Shown here: in pieces, positions 1-9,398 of the stretch
Layout of the letters: each line of letters starts with the position of its first letter
Numbering within the stretch: position 1 is the stretch's first letter
NCBI RefSeq assembly: GCF_036880985.1
Contig: NZ_JBAJNO010000008.1
Coordinates: 1,612,001 to 1,676,000, forward strand
From: Limibacter armeniacum
GTDB taxonomy: Bacteria; Bacteroidota; Bacteroidia; Cytophagales; Flammeovirgaceae
Direction of reading: 5' to 3'
DNA: 64,000 nucleotides
Notes under the pieces: model-generated
Databases searched by the model: none
What the model was told of the DNA's origin: nothing
Seen by the model: the letters and a program-made list of their open reading frames with translations, nothing else
Program-made: the position numbers and the translations under genes

Positions 1-2
1 CT

Positions 3-1490
3 GTGCTGGAATCGGCTAAGAGCATTTATGCACAACAGCCATTTAGAAAGGCATCTTTCAAGCAACACCGAAAAGCGGTTAGTCAAGTACTGATCTCACC
101 TGATGGTTCTGAAGTTCTCTCCCTTGATAAAGATGGTGTAGCAGTAAGGTGGAATTTCAATGGTGTACTACAGGCTGAGTTGGCATATACGGGTGAGAAT
201 ATTCGTCAAGTAATGTGGTCGCCTGATAGTGAGAAAATACTGATGGAACTTGAAGGGGAAAACAGGCGTACTCGTGTCATTATGGTTTTAAGAGATGGTC
301 AACTTTATGGAGCGTATCAGGGTACATGGCCTGCCGCTTTCTCAAAGGATGGAAAGTATTTGGTGATGGCCAATGATAAGTCGGGTGGAAGCTACTGTTA
401 CAATTTGAAGGAAAGTAAGTCTACAAAGCTGAAACATGCAGGTAACCCTATCAGCTTTAACTTCTCTGAAAGCGGTAATCAGTTGGAAATACTCCTTGAG
501 AAAGAAATTCGGGTATGGGATCTCAACAGTAATGAGTTAGTATCAAAAGAAAGCGTTCATCGGAAGACAGCAGGCAAAAAGGATCCAATAGCAGAGAAGG
601 TTGATGTGCTATTGAGAAGAGGTAGCTGGAATGCAGGAGAACAATATATGTCTGCCACCATTGAGGAAGCAGCGCTGAAGGAAAAGCTTTCAAACTGGAA
701 AAATAAGTCAGGTAAAAAGAATGCATTTTTCATGCAGCTGGATAAGTTGGAACCATATGACCATTTTGTGCTTTCAACGGATAGAAAGCGTCTGATGGCG
801 TGGAACAATGAACATCTGGTAGTGGTAGATGACAAAGAAAGAGAGTGGCATTTACCTTACAAAGTTCAGTCAGCAGCCTTGAGTGTAGATGGAACCAAGC
901 TTTTGACAAACCAGTCCGGAAATCAGCAAATTGCGCTATGGGACTTGGAAAATGGAACAGTAGGCGATTTGTTGAGTGAAGGTATCGAACATATTTACAG
1001 GTCTCCATCTGGTAAATTCACCTTGGCAGTAAATAAAGAATTTCAGATCAAAGGTTTTGACTTTGAAGGAAATGCATTGTTTGCAAGTGACCTGAACCGA
1101 TTTGAGCGAGTGTTGTTCTCTTCTGATGAGCAGTGGGCGATGTTTGCGGAAGGTGATACGGAAGCAGCCAATAAATCACAGGTAATGAATTTGGAAACTG
1201 GGAAGGTGATGCCTTATGTCGCAGAAGAACATGGTGCATTGAAATTCAAATTACCAGAGGCATATACTGACATTGTAATTGAAAGAGAGTATAACATGCT
1301 TAAGATATTTGAGCAAAAGAAAGAAGTGGCGTTTTTAGAATTCTCCATTCCTGTATATGAAGCAGCCTTGACTCCAAACCGTGACTACCTGATGGTATGT
1401 ACTGATGCTGGTTTGCTTTACAGGTATCCATTCTCTAAGCAGTCAGTTATCATGTCTTTGCAGGATAAGTCAATCGAAGAGCTTCAATAA
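3..1490 (+). CDS. WD40-repeat protein, 5' end cut by the window
   Basis: The frame is open to the left edge, so this is the C-terminal part of a longer protein; the apparent GTG start at base 3 is not a credible start. The 495 residues contain repeated beta-propeller blades, recognisable by SPDG or SPDS turns followed by strands ending in a W-N or W-D pair, for example VRWNFNG, WSPDSEKI, IRVWDLNS and IALWDLENG. The opening residues (AKSIYAQQPFRKASF, then a H-x4-V-S-x-V blade start) look like the junction seen in large STAND-type NTPase-WD40 proteins, where a helical region leads into the propeller. That is inference, because the N-terminal domains are outside the window. WD40 propellers are protein-interaction platforms. 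It ends at a strong terminator shared with the convergent gene. Confidence 0.75.
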   Translation: MLESAKSIYAQQPFRKASFKQHRKAVSQVLISPDGSEVLSLDKDGVAVRWNFNGVLQAELAYTGENIRQVMWSPDSEKILMELEGENRRTRVIMVLRDGQLYGAYQGTWPAAFSKDGKYLVMANDKSGGSYCYNLKESKSTKLKHAGNPISFNFSESGNQLEILLEKEIRVWDLNSNELVSKESVHRKTAGKKDPIAEKVDVLLRRGSWNAGEQYMSATIEEAALKEKLSNWKNKSGKKNAFFMQLDKLEPYDHFVLSTDRKRLMAWNNEHLVVVDDKEREWHLPYKVQSAALSVDGTKLLTNQSGNQQIALWDLENGTVGDLLSEGIEHIYRSPSGKFTLAVNKEFQIKGFDFEGNALFASDLNRFERVLFSSDEQWAMFAEGDTEAANKSQVMNLETGKVMPYVAEEHGALKFKLPEAYTDIVIEREYNMLKIFEQKKEVAFLEFSIPVYEAALTPNRDYLMVCTDAGLLYRYPFSKQSVIMSLQDKSIEELQ

Positions 1491-1511
1491 AAGCAAGTAC
1501 TTAGCTAATTA

Positions 1512-1551
1512 AAAAGCGGTCTTTCAGTTAACCTTGAAAGACCGCTTTTTT
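1512..1551. terminator. bidirectional terminator between WD40 and GH13 genes
   Basis: A 15-bp perfect stem (AAAAGCGGTCTTTCA with its complement) around a short loop, with A-run on one side and T-run on the other. It sits between convergent genes and can serve both strands. Confidence 0.85.
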
Positions 1552-1566
1552 GTCCTTAAGAATTTA

Positions 1567-3570
1567 TTACCAGTGCTTATTGATTTTCATAACCATGCAC
1601 TGACCTGGTTCTAGCCTTGCAGATACCCAACTGTCATGGAAGGTATAGTGAATGCTTGAAAGGTGGTCGTAATAACTGTTGTTGTATGTACCTTCAATGT
1701 GCAGGTAAAACTCTTCCGAATGGCTGAAATTGGTATTGGCAACTATCAGTAATGAGACATGTTGTTGCCAAGGGTCAAACCGTTCAAAAGCGATGACGTG
1801 TCCAAACCCACCATGAGGACGGTGTATTTTGATAGAATGTTCATTACCATTGGCAATAAAGTTTTCCCCTTCAGGCAGTAAGTTGCTGTTGTACTGTTCC
1901 CTTAACTCACTTACCTGTTGGATAAATGGAATAATATGGTTGTCAGTATCCCAATTCAAAGCACTTTTGAAAAAGAGGGGAAGTTGCTTGTCTCGGAAGT
2001 AGTCATTTTCTTCCTTGGTGAAATTCAGCCCTGTGTTGACAGGCCAGTCTTCAGCCAGTTCAAAACCCTGATGAATCAAAGGAATACAGTTTGGTAGAAA
2101 ACTGTTAATCACATAAGTACACTTGGTATGTGCGATTCCTCCTCTTTGTGTTGCCCTAGGTGTATTATGTGTTTCAGGAGTTCCATAAAAAGGAACTGCT
2201 AACCATTGGGCTGCATCTTCAATTACTCTTTGGATACCATCGGGCTTTGAAGTGACTCTCCATTCGTGTCCCAGTACCGCATTGTAGCCAGCTTCTCGGC
2301 TAGCTAAGGTAATGTCAAAATTTTCTTCACAGAATGCGAAATCAGGGTCAATAGCTCTTGCTTTTCCTATAATCTCTTCCATTAGGGGTTGTGGTACAGC
2401 ATGCCCCATGTCCATCATGACCCCATCAATACCAAAGCTAGTCTGATAATGTGGAATAACACCGGCTAACCTGTCCCAGAGTGGACGGTTAACATTCGCA
2501 GGTTTTGCCAATTGCGGATCATAATACCGTATGGTATTGTAAGCGATGTAATTGAAGTCATTCTCGTCCTTCGCAAATGGGTAATTGTACATCCGTAAGT
2601 AGGTCACATCTGTCCATGCTGGCTGTATATCGTCTGGCGGCCAATCAGCAAAGGCTCCAGGAATGATTAGTTTCCCTTCTTTTGTGTAGGCAACATATTT
2701 TCCATTTTCAATTTTAATCTGCTCGGGTGTTGGAGGCTTTTTGAAAAGCGACCTGTATGTAGTACTTGGAGGAAAGTATGTACCATTTCCCTTAGGGATT
2801 TTCTTTATTTCAATTAATTCATCTTCTGGAAATTCTGGACTGTGATATTCATGGGAACGTGTGGCATCAATCCAGTAAAACCATTCAGGGTGCTCCATGA
2901 CCCAATCACCTCCTAAAGAATTTGTTCTGAGTACAAACTCCATTACTACCCGCATTCCCATCATATGGGCAGCTTCTACAAACGCCTGAAACTGTTCATC
3001 CACAGAAAATGGAATAAGCGTGTCTGCTAACAGTTCATCGAGCTTGTATTGGTTTCTGATTGCATATGGTGATCCCAAGTCCCCTCTGTTGCCATCTTCC
3101 CCGATACTGGTCAATGGCAGGCAATAGACAGTGTTGATTCCCAAAGATTTGATATATGGCAACAGTGCTATACACTTAAGGAAAGTACCAGTCTCCCTAA
3201 AGCCATTCTGACTCATTGTGAGATCATCAGAGTGTGTACCTATTAGCCCATCATTGTCGTGGTCATAGGCAGCAGTCTGTCTTGGGAAAATATTGTAAAA
3301 ATGTCCTGTATAGGTCCAGTCTCCACCTCTTCCGTGGACTTTATTCTGGATTTTGGAGAGAGGTTTATTGTAATCAATTCCACTTTGAGCACTTGCCAAA
3401 ATGCCTTCAATTGCCTCTTTAAACCAACTTATTGGATTTACACCTACTGGACCACTTGGGTTATCCTGACTTAACCAAAGACCAGGGACATAGTAAGTCC
3501 TTTTTTCTTCGGTTTCATGTTTAGTCAAGTAGTCAAGAATCTTTTTAAGGATAGATTGGTGTGATGTCAT
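1567..3570 (-). CDS. GlgE-like GH13 (alpha-amylase family) protein with altered catalytic motifs
   Basis: A 667-residue protein with a TIM-barrel of the alpha-amylase superfamily. Near residue 205 the segment VVMEFVLRTNS replaces the usual DVVxNH of region I, and it is followed by MEHPEWF, as in the maltosyltransferase GlgE. Region II near 383 reads DGVMMDMGHAVP and aligns with the GlgE pattern FRVDNPHTKP: the nucleophile Asp is kept, but the Arg two residues before it is Met. Region III (FCEENFD, about 415) keeps the acid/base Glu. Region IV (GTPETHNTPR, about 463) has Glu where GlgE has Asp. The C-terminus is a beta-rich domain. I infer an alpha-glucan-active or formerly active enzyme; the substrate is unknown. 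No signal peptide. The frame opens at a TTG at 3600, but the ATG at 3570 (MTSHQS) is the better start. No glycogen genes are adjacent. Confidence 0.75.
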   Translation of the reverse strand: MTSHQSILKKILDYLTKHETEEKRTYYVPGLWLSQDNPSGPVGVNPISWFKEAIEGILASAQSGIDYNKPLSKIQNKVHGRGGDWTYTGHFYNIFPRQTAAYDHDNDGLIGTHSDDLTMSQNGFRETGTFLKCIALLPYIKSLGINTVYCLPLTSIGEDGNRGDLGSPYAIRNQYKLDELLADTLIPFSVDEQFQAFVEAAHMMGMRVVMEFVLRTNSLGGDWVMEHPEWFYWIDATRSHEYHSPEFPEDELIEIKKIPKGNGTYFPPSTTYRSLFKKPPTPEQIKIENGKYVAYTKEGKLIIPGAFADWPPDDIQPAWTDVTYLRMYNYPFAKDENDFNYIAYNTIRYYDPQLAKPANVNRPLWDRLAGVIPHYQTSFGIDGVMMDMGHAVPQPLMEEIIGKARAIDPDFAFCEENFDITLASREAGYNAVLGHEWRVTSKPDGIQRVIEDAAQWLAVPFYGTPETHNTPRATQRGGIAHTKCTYVINSFLPNCIPLIHQGFELAEDWPVNTGLNFTKEENDYFRDKQLPLFFKSALNWDTDNHIIPFIQQVSELREQYNSNLLPEGENFIANGNEHSIKIHRPHGGFGHVIAFERFDPWQQHVSLLIVANTNFSHSEEFYLHIEGTYNNSYYDHLSSIHYTFHDSWVSARLEPGQCMVMKINKHW

Positions 3571-3859
3571 GTCAATGTATTTATGAGGTATAAAGCCCAA
3601 AAAGTGATGTTGATGTATCTTCTTCGAAATTTTCAGTTTTAAAAAGAATTGGTCATTCTTGATATAGGTGTTTTAGACTTTTTCCAAGAATGTTTAGTGG
3701 GGAATCCACTGAATATGTCCGAAAATATTGTGAGGAAAGTTAAGATTACATGATCTCAATCACTTTTTTTGTTAATGAGAATGAAACCATATTTTCAACG
3801 GGTTGAAATAAAAGAGAATCGAATGTTTTTTGTACAAACCAAAGAAAAAGAGGAGCTAA

Positions 3860-4300
3860 TTACTCCTCCTGATTTTCATAATATTCCTCATACATTTGCC
3901 TGATGACTTCTTCCCCAACGGAGTTTTGCCTTTGAGCATCACGTTGAATACACTCCTCTAGCTGCGTATCAAACTCTTCGATAGACACGGTGACTTCCTC
4001 TCCCGTTTCAACCTCTAGCATCTGTGCAATAGCCCTTATTTTCTTGAGGTGTATAGGGGCTAAGTTAGTGTCATCCACTATAACATTCCTGCCAGCCTTG
4101 ATTGAAGACCTTATCAGCCAGTCTCTCAAAGTGAGGACAAATCGTTCGTTATCTGGAGAGTGAACGGAACTGTCCAACATCTCCCTCATTTCATCTCGGT
4201 TGACGCGTTTCCAAACATTAGGCTCTTTTTCAAGCAATGCTTTGGCAAAAGTTGTTTTGCCAGAGGCTGGTAAGCCTCTAAGGACAAGTATTTTTCTCAT
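3860..4300 (-). CDS. P-loop kinase, T4 polynucleotide kinase-like
   Basis: A 146-residue single-domain P-loop protein. The Walker A motif RGLPASGKTT lies at residues 8-17, and VNRDEMREML followed by VIVDDTNL matches the kinase half of T4 polynucleotide kinase and related zeta-toxin/PNK-like ATPases, in which the Asp acts on a nucleic-acid 5' hydroxyl or a small substrate. No phosphatase domain is fused. The gene is 49 bp downstream of the YdeI-like gene on the same strand and may be cotranscribed with it. Family knowledge supports a phosphotransferase; the real substrate, whether nucleic-acid ends or a metabolite, cannot be read from the sequence. Confidence 0.8.
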   Translation of the reverse strand: MRKILVLRGLPASGKTTFAKALLEKEPNVWKRVNRDEMREMLDSSVHSPDNERFVLTLRDWLIRSSIKAGRNVIVDDTNLAPIHLKKIRAIAQMLEVETGEEVTVSIEEFDTQLEECIQRDAQRQNSVGEEVIRQMYEEYYENQEE

Positions 4301-4349
4301 CTGATAGTGGTTGAAAGTCGTACGGTTAGCTTAATGGCTAAGCCAGTAC

Positions 4350-4979
4350 TTAGGCATTGAGTTTACGCTCATCTTTGAGCAGTTCAATAGCCTTTTTTAT
4401 TCGTGACTGGATTGTTTCGTCTTTTTTGGCATCACCAATCCACTGTGCGTATTCTTTTCGGTATGTATAAGCCAGCTTTTCAAAAAACTCTTTAGCTTCC
4501 GGATTTGCGTTTAGTGCATTTTGAAATACCTCTGGTACCTCAATCGCAGGCCTTCTGACTCCTTGTGTTCTTCGGGTAAGCTTCACATCATTCAAAGGGC
4601 GAAAGCGCAGCGCTGACCAGACTTCATCAATGGCAACTTGAGAAACAGGTACATACTGTAAGTTTTCCATAATATTCCAGCCTGTATCACGAGTAATGTC
4701 GGTTTTGATACCACTGGATTTTTTAGGGTAGGAGCACCAAAGAATCCCTTTTTTGTCTAAAACCTTTACAGCTGTAGGAACCAGCTTTTTCAGTTCTGCC
4801 TTATTGTGAGCGAAAACTTGAACAAACTGATAGGCCTGTCCTTTAGCTACCTCAGTATCAACCGATGAGAGATTCAGTGAACCTAAATAATGAAGGTACT
4901 CTTCAGGGGCGTTGATTATCAATATATTGTATTCAGCTTTTAGCTGAAGCTTTTGGGTAATGGCAGAAATATCGATCAT
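4350..4979 (-). CDS. YdeI/OmpD-associated (OmdA-like) protein with N-terminal DUF3052-like part
   Basis: 209 residues, no signal peptide or membrane segment. The first 130 or so residues resemble DUF3052-type small proteins (LLIINAPEEY-type opening, WCSYPKKSSGIKTDI in the middle, then VSQVAIDEVWSALRFRP). The C-terminal 60 residues carry the YdeI/OmdA signature: P-x-V-P-E-V-F near 148, then an aromatic-rich helix pair (FEKLAYTYRKEYAQWIGDAK) and a basic tail. Proteins with the YdeI tail are linked to bacteriocin or stress protection in enterobacteria, but the biochemical role is unknown. Starts at ATG 4979. Likely first gene of a two-gene unit with the P-loop kinase downstream. Confidence 0.7.
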   Translation of the reverse strand: MIDISAITQKLQLKAEYNILIINAPEEYLHYLGSLNLSSVDTEVAKGQAYQFVQVFAHNKAELKKLVPTAVKVLDKKGILWCSYPKKSSGIKTDITRDTGWNIMENLQYVPVSQVAIDEVWSALRFRPLNDVKLTRRTQGVRRPAIEVPEVFQNALNANPEAKEFFEKLAYTYRKEYAQWIGDAKKDETIQSRIKKAIELLKDERKLNA

Positions 4980-5289
4980 ATTCTTTGGTTTTAATATCGA
5001 ACAATGAAAAAGGGTCTTGTTTTCAGGTGAAGAAGTTTATGTTGGGGCTTTCTTCAAATCCAAATTAAATGAAATAAAATAAAGATAAAATGCAAATATC
5101 TGTTACTGAAATCTTAAAGATTTGTCTGCGCTAATTACCTTGTGAGGATTGGTAGTTAATAATATTCGTCACTACCTTTATATCTTGGTGATTTAGTAAG
5201 ACAAAAAATGGGTTGTGAGTTAACCTCAGACCCAAAGAGTAAAGTGCTGTTACTCATAATAGAAAGATTAATTACTGTGACGCTAACTG
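4980..5289. other. intergenic region between divergent genes
   Basis: 310 bp between the YdeI-like gene and the sensor kinase. AT-rich. I see a near-match to the Bacteroidota -7 element (TACCTTTA about 115 bp upstream of the kinase start) but no clear operator, hairpin or small gene. Confidence 0.5.
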
Positions 5290-8187
5290 ATGAGTTTTAG
5301 AAAGCCTTTGAAAATACGGAACGAGTCATTCTGGTTGATGCTCCTGCTGACAGCCCTTTCTTTCGGCTTGATAATATTTTATGTGTATTATCGGGCAGGG
5401 GAACAGGCAAAGAAAATGGCATTTGCTGTAATGACTTCAACAGCCGAAAAGCATGCACAAGGGATCGAAGGAAAAGTTGAGCTGGTTTTGGATCAGGTTG
5501 ACTATCAGGGTGAGCTTGTTGAGATGAATTGTGAAGATGGAGATTTGGACCTGGATATCCTGAACCGAAGCCTTTTGCATTTGCTTTCTCATAATGGTAG
5601 TATCCATGCTACTTGGGCTACGTTTGAACCTGAATACTTGAAAGAAGCAGGTTTATTAGCCAATCAGAATAAAGACAGTGCAGAAGTAAGTCCTTTTTGG
5701 TATAGGACCAGAGAAAACGGAAAAGACGACTTCCTTTCTGATGAATTGCCCTACAGAAACGTAATCAATAAGCTGAATCTCAAATCAGATAAAACAGAAA
5801 TCCTTCATACCCGCCACATCTTCCATGACTATGATCACAAGGTCTCAACTGGTGAGTTTTTTACAATTGTAACCCCCATCACACTTAAAGGAAAAAGGAT
5901 TGGCTTGGTCGGTGCTGATATCAAAATGAGCAAGATCAAGCAGATGATTAATGGTACTTCCATGTTTTGGCAGGAATCAACCATTTTGATCTCTAATGAT
6001 TTTCAGATCGTAGCACACCCTCATGAAGAGTGGGAAGGTAAGTATGTGGAAATGCCCGAGAATTTGCGTCGTAGGTTAGCTGCGATGAAACCAATTTCTA
6101 GGGTTCATTTTAATAGGGACGGTCAGGAAGAATATTACGAGACATTCATTCCTATGAATATTCGGGGGGTGGCAGAGCCGTGGTTCTTGTCAATTAGAAT
6201 GCCGATGTACCTGCTGATGGAGACTTCAAAGCAGACAAGAAATTACCTGCTGGTGATTGTATTTGCTGCTTTGGTGGTGATCTCTCTTGGGATGTCCTAT
6301 GTGGTAAGTAACTGGAGAAGGGAAATCAATAACAGAAAGCAAATCGCGGAAGAATATAAGCATACAAGTGAACTGTTGAGAGATATTCTGGATAACTCAG
6401 AAAGGCTACTCATGTTTACAGTTGACAAGGATTTTAAGCTGATCAGTTTCAATGCGGAGTTTGGAAGGATATTGGAAATGATATCAGGAGCTAAAGCACA
6501 TAAAGGCAATGACATTTTCTCATTTTTCCCTGCCAACTACAAGGCGCTTGAAAGAAAGTATAAAGCTGATGATAGGCACTTCACTTTGGAGAAGTTTGAG
6601 TATCATTTGATTAGGGCATTGGATGGCGATGCATTCTCAATTACAGAGCTGTATGGTGAACTGAGTTTCGAGCAGTTCTATAACCCATTCAGAAATCAAG
6701 AAGGTGAAATCATCGGTGCGACCTGTTTCTTTATTGATGTAACTGAACTCAAGATAGCAGAAGAACAGCTAATGGAGTCAGAAAGTAAGTTCCGTCAGCT
6801 GTATGAAACCAGTGGAGATGGATTTGTGCTGATGTCTGTTGACCGTTATATCACCGACTGTAATGATACATTTGTTAGGATGATGGGGTATGATAACCGT
6901 AAGCAGTTACTAGGGAAACATGTCAATGAGTTTACACCAGAGAAATGGCATAGTCTGGTGGAGTATTCACTGAATGAAATTCAGGAAAAAGGTTACTCAG
7001 CACCTTACGAAAAAGAATACCTAAGAAGAGATGGAACCCCACTTCCTGTAGAAGTGAGGATCAATAGTATTACAGATGAGTATGGCAACCTGAAAGGTCT
7101 TTGGGGTAGTATTCGTGATATTTCAGAAAGAAAATATATTGAGGAGGAGTTGCAGGTTTATCGGGATCATCTTGAGTTGATGGTAAAACAGCGTACCAAG
7201 AAGATAGAAAACCAGAAGCTGGAACTGGAGAAACAATCTGAAAGCCTGAAAAAGGCGCATGATGAAATTCAGTCGAAAAATAGTGAGCTAGCCAAGCAAC
7301 ATGATATTGTACAGCAATCCCTGTCTGATTTGGAACAGGCTTATAAAAACCTGAAAGTGATGCAGGCCCAATTGGTAAATGCGGAGAAAATGGCATCACT
7401 CGGGCAGCTGACTGCAGGTATTGCACATGAGATCAATAACCCGATCAACTTTGTGTTCAATAACGTGACTCCACTGAAAGAGGACGTGGCAGAGATCAAG
7501 GAAGTGATTTCTCGTTATCGTGAAGAATATGCAGGGGAAGAGCTTCAGAAGCTGTGGGAAGAATATGATGTATCCTTCCTGTTTGAAGAAATAGAGTTGC
7601 TACTTCAAGGTGTGGAAGAAGGGGCTTCAAGAACTGCCAGTATCGTTCAGGAGTTAAAAACATTCTCCCGAACCAATGATCAGGTTTTTGATAAAGCCAA
7701 TGTTGAGCTGGGCATAGATGCCACTTTAACGCTACTCAATAACAAGATTAGAAACAAGGTAGAGATCATCAAGGAATACGGTAATATCCCTGAGATTAGC
7801 TGTAATTTAGGTAAGCTGAATCAGGTATTTATGAATATCCTGTCTAATGCGGTTCAGGCAATTCCTGATGAAGGAGTAATCACAATTAAGACAGCCATTG
7901 CCGAGGGTAAAAAAGTACCTTCAATCAGCATTACAATCCGTGATAATGGTATGGGAATGGAAGAGCAGACTCAGAATAAGATATTCGACCCATTCTTTAC
8001 GACCAAAAAGGTAGGAGAAGGTACAGGACTGGGCTTATCCATTTCTTTTGGTATCATTCAGGATCATGGAGGAACCATCAAGGTGAATAGTAAAGTTGGA
8101 GAAGGAACGGTGTTTGAAATTGTGTTGCCAATTGAGCAACCTGAAAAAAAGTCTAAAACAAAAGATAAGCAACAAGTAGATTTTTAG
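5290..8187 (+). CDS. Cache-PAS-PAS hybrid-type membrane sensor histidine kinase
   Basis: 965 residues. A transmembrane helix at about 15-35 and a second at about 320-342 bracket a periplasmic region of about 280 residues that looks like a Cache sensor (FWYRTREN, FTIVTPITLKGKRIGLVGAD, a typical Cache strand pattern). Cytoplasmic PAS domains follow at about 365-490 and 500-620, then a long coiled coil (620-700) and a kinase core: H-box GQLTAGIAHEINNPINF with His713, N-box FMNILSNAVQAI, G-boxes DNGMGM and GTGLGLS. There is no receiver domain, and the protein ends soon after the ATPase domain with a basic tail. Family knowledge: autophosphorylates His in response to a small extracellular ligand. 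No response-regulator gene is adjacent, so the partner is unknown. ATG at 5290. Confidence 0.93.
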   Translation: MSFRKPLKIRNESFWLMLLLTALSFGLIIFYVYYRAGEQAKKMAFAVMTSTAEKHAQGIEGKVELVLDQVDYQGELVEMNCEDGDLDLDILNRSLLHLLSHNGSIHATWATFEPEYLKEAGLLANQNKDSAEVSPFWYRTRENGKDDFLSDELPYRNVINKLNLKSDKTEILHTRHIFHDYDHKVSTGEFFTIVTPITLKGKRIGLVGADIKMSKIKQMINGTSMFWQESTILISNDFQIVAHPHEEWEGKYVEMPENLRRRLAAMKPISRVHFNRDGQEEYYETFIPMNIRGVAEPWFLSIRMPMYLLMETSKQTRNYLLVIVFAALVVISLGMSYVVSNWRREINNRKQIAEEYKHTSELLRDILDNSERLLMFTVDKDFKLISFNAEFGRILEMISGAKAHKGNDIFSFFPANYKALERKYKADDRHFTLEKFEYHLIRALDGDAFSITELYGELSFEQFYNPFRNQEGEIIGATCFFIDVTELKIAEEQLMESESKFRQLYETSGDGFVLMSVDRYITDCNDTFVRMMGYDNRKQLLGKHVNEFTPEKWHSLVEYSLNEIQEKGYSAPYEKEYLRRDGTPLPVEVRINSITDEYGNLKGLWGSIRDISERKYIEEELQVYRDHLELMVKQRTKKIENQKLELEKQSESLKKAHDEIQSKNSELAKQHDIVQQSLSDLEQAYKNLKVMQAQLVNAEKMASLGQLTAGIAHEINNPINFVFNNVTPLKEDVAEIKEVISRYREEYAGEELQKLWEEYDVSFLFEEIELLLQGVEEGASRTASIVQELKTFSRTNDQVFDKANVELGIDATLTLLNNKIRNKVEIIKEYGNIPEISCNLGKLNQVFMNILSNAVQAIPDEGVITIKTAIAEGKKVPSISITIRDNGMGMEEQTQNKIFDPFFTTKKVGEGTGLGLSISFGIIQDHGGTIKVNSKVGEGTVFEIVLPIEQPEKKSKTKDKQQVDF

Positions 8188-8570
8188 GATAAAAATAAGC
8201 CACCGGAAAAGGGGGGATGACTTTCCGATGGCTATAAAATTGGGGAGGGGGATAAGTTGGCTAGCTTGGAGATTATATATCTTATTTGGTTTAATTGTTA
8301 AGGCTTTTTCTATGATTAAATTTAATGGTTGTTCATGAATCCATGAAAGGCTGGATTGTAAAAAATTCATTTTACCTGAAAATTCTTTTTTTAGTGCAAT
8401 TGTAGTGCTGCTTAGTTGCAAATCAGATTTTTGAAGGGAGTATGTCTTACCGTTAATCACTAACTTCATGAGGCTGTAATTCTTACATGGGTACTCTTCC
8501 TCAGTAATTTGACATAAGTATTTGGCGATAGCCATTAGCTTGAAAGTTCAAAAAAACTTTTAGCTAACTT
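8188..8570. other. 383-bp gap, terminator hairpin and a doubtful antisense ORF
   Basis: The only long open frame here is on the minus strand (ATG at 8535, ending at 8035, 166 codons). Its last 51 codons lie antisense inside the kinase gene and it would read through the kinase terminator hairpin. The first 115 codons have no recognisable domain, and the hydrophobic segment LFRWLIFILKIYLLLIF comes from the kinase overlap. I treat it as probably non-coding. No other feature seen. Confidence 0.5.
8199..8232 (+). terminator. hairpin after the sensor kinase
   Basis: GCCACCGGAAA pairs with TTTCCGATGGC (10 of 11 positions) across a G-rich loop, 11 bp after the stop codon. The following T-run is weak, so termination strength is uncertain. 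Confidence 0.5.
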
Positions 8571-9398
8571 ATGAGAATTACCCTAGTCTTGAGCATACTT
8601 ATTTTCATACCTAATTTCGCTCAACCCCAATCTTTTTTACATCAGGTTTCTGCTTCTAGTGCTTCTACTGGTTATGCGGATATCGCATCAGTTTATAGTA
8701 AGAGCATTTCCGGAAATCCTGCCATCATTTCAAATTTCAAGGAAGCTAGCCTACTTTCAGGTTTTGCCTATCGCTTTAATCATCCTTCTTTTTCTACCAT
8801 GTCTGCTGGAGTGGTGATGCCTGTTGCTTCTCCCATCAGAGTCTCATTGCTTGCTGCCAGATTCGGAGATCGTGCTTTTCATGAGCAAGCTGTATCACTG
8901 TCAGTATGTCATCAGGTAGGGGAAACGTATTTGGGGCTCAGCTTGAATGTGATGGAAGAAGGTGGGGAGCAATTACTAACTGAGCGGAGTGCAACAATCG
9001 ACATTGGAGTAGCTTTGCCATTACTTTCATCATTGAGGCTTGGAGCAATGGTGAAAAATATCCTTCGAACTGCCTATAGGTATGAAGAAAATTCTATCCC
9101 CACTTATATCCAGACAGGTATTGCTTATGAACCTTTATCCGATAAGTTAGAGTTACAGTTGGTAATCAGTAAAGAGGTAGCAGGTGAGAAGGCATTACAT
9201 GCGGGTGTTTTTTATAAACCAATTCCTGAAATAAGCTTACAAACTGGTGTTAGAACATATCCCTTGTCTCAACATTTTGGAATTGGTTGTAAGCTGAATA
9301 AGGTCAGTGTCCATTATGTCATTGAGAGAAGCCAATATTTACCTGTCAATCATCTATTGGGAATGTATGTGCAACTTTCTAAGAAAGCGGCAATATGA
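8571..9398 (+). CDS. outer-membrane beta-barrel protein, PorV/PorQ-like
   Basis: 275 residues with a signal peptide (MRITLVLSILIFIPNFAQ, cleavage near Q18-P19). The mature part begins with SASSASTGYADIASVYS and NPAIISNF, the pattern with which Bacteroidota PorV/PorQ/FadL-like barrels begin (an A-N-PA turn after a Ser/Gly-rich strand). The rest is alternating amphipathic strands ending in an aromatic-poor strand MYVQLSKKAAI. I infer an outer-membrane barrel of about 14 strands; PorQ-like proteins accompany type IX secretion, but this assignment is by pattern only. The stop codon overlaps the next start (ATGA at 9395), so the two are translationally coupled and probably act together. Confidence 0.65.
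   Translation: MRITLVLSILIFIPNFAQPQSFLHQVSASSASTGYADIASVYSKSISGNPAIISNFKEASLLSGFAYRFNHPSFSTMSAGVVMPVASPIRVSLLAARFGDRAFHEQAVSLSVCHQVGETYLGLSLNVMEEGGEQLLTERSATIDIGVALPLLSSLRLGAMVKNILRTAYRYEENSIPTYIQTGIAYEPLSDKLELQLVISKEVAGEKALHAGVFYKPIPEISLQTGVRTYPLSQHFGIGCKLNKVSVHYVIERSQYLPVNHLLGMYVQLSKKAAI

Noticed and set aside
8035-8535. 166-codon minus-strand ORF overlapping the sensor kinase 3' end
   Set aside because: Its C-terminal third is antisense to the conserved ATPase domain of the kinase, it spans the kinase terminator hairpin, and no domain or signal sequence is recognisable in the unique part.
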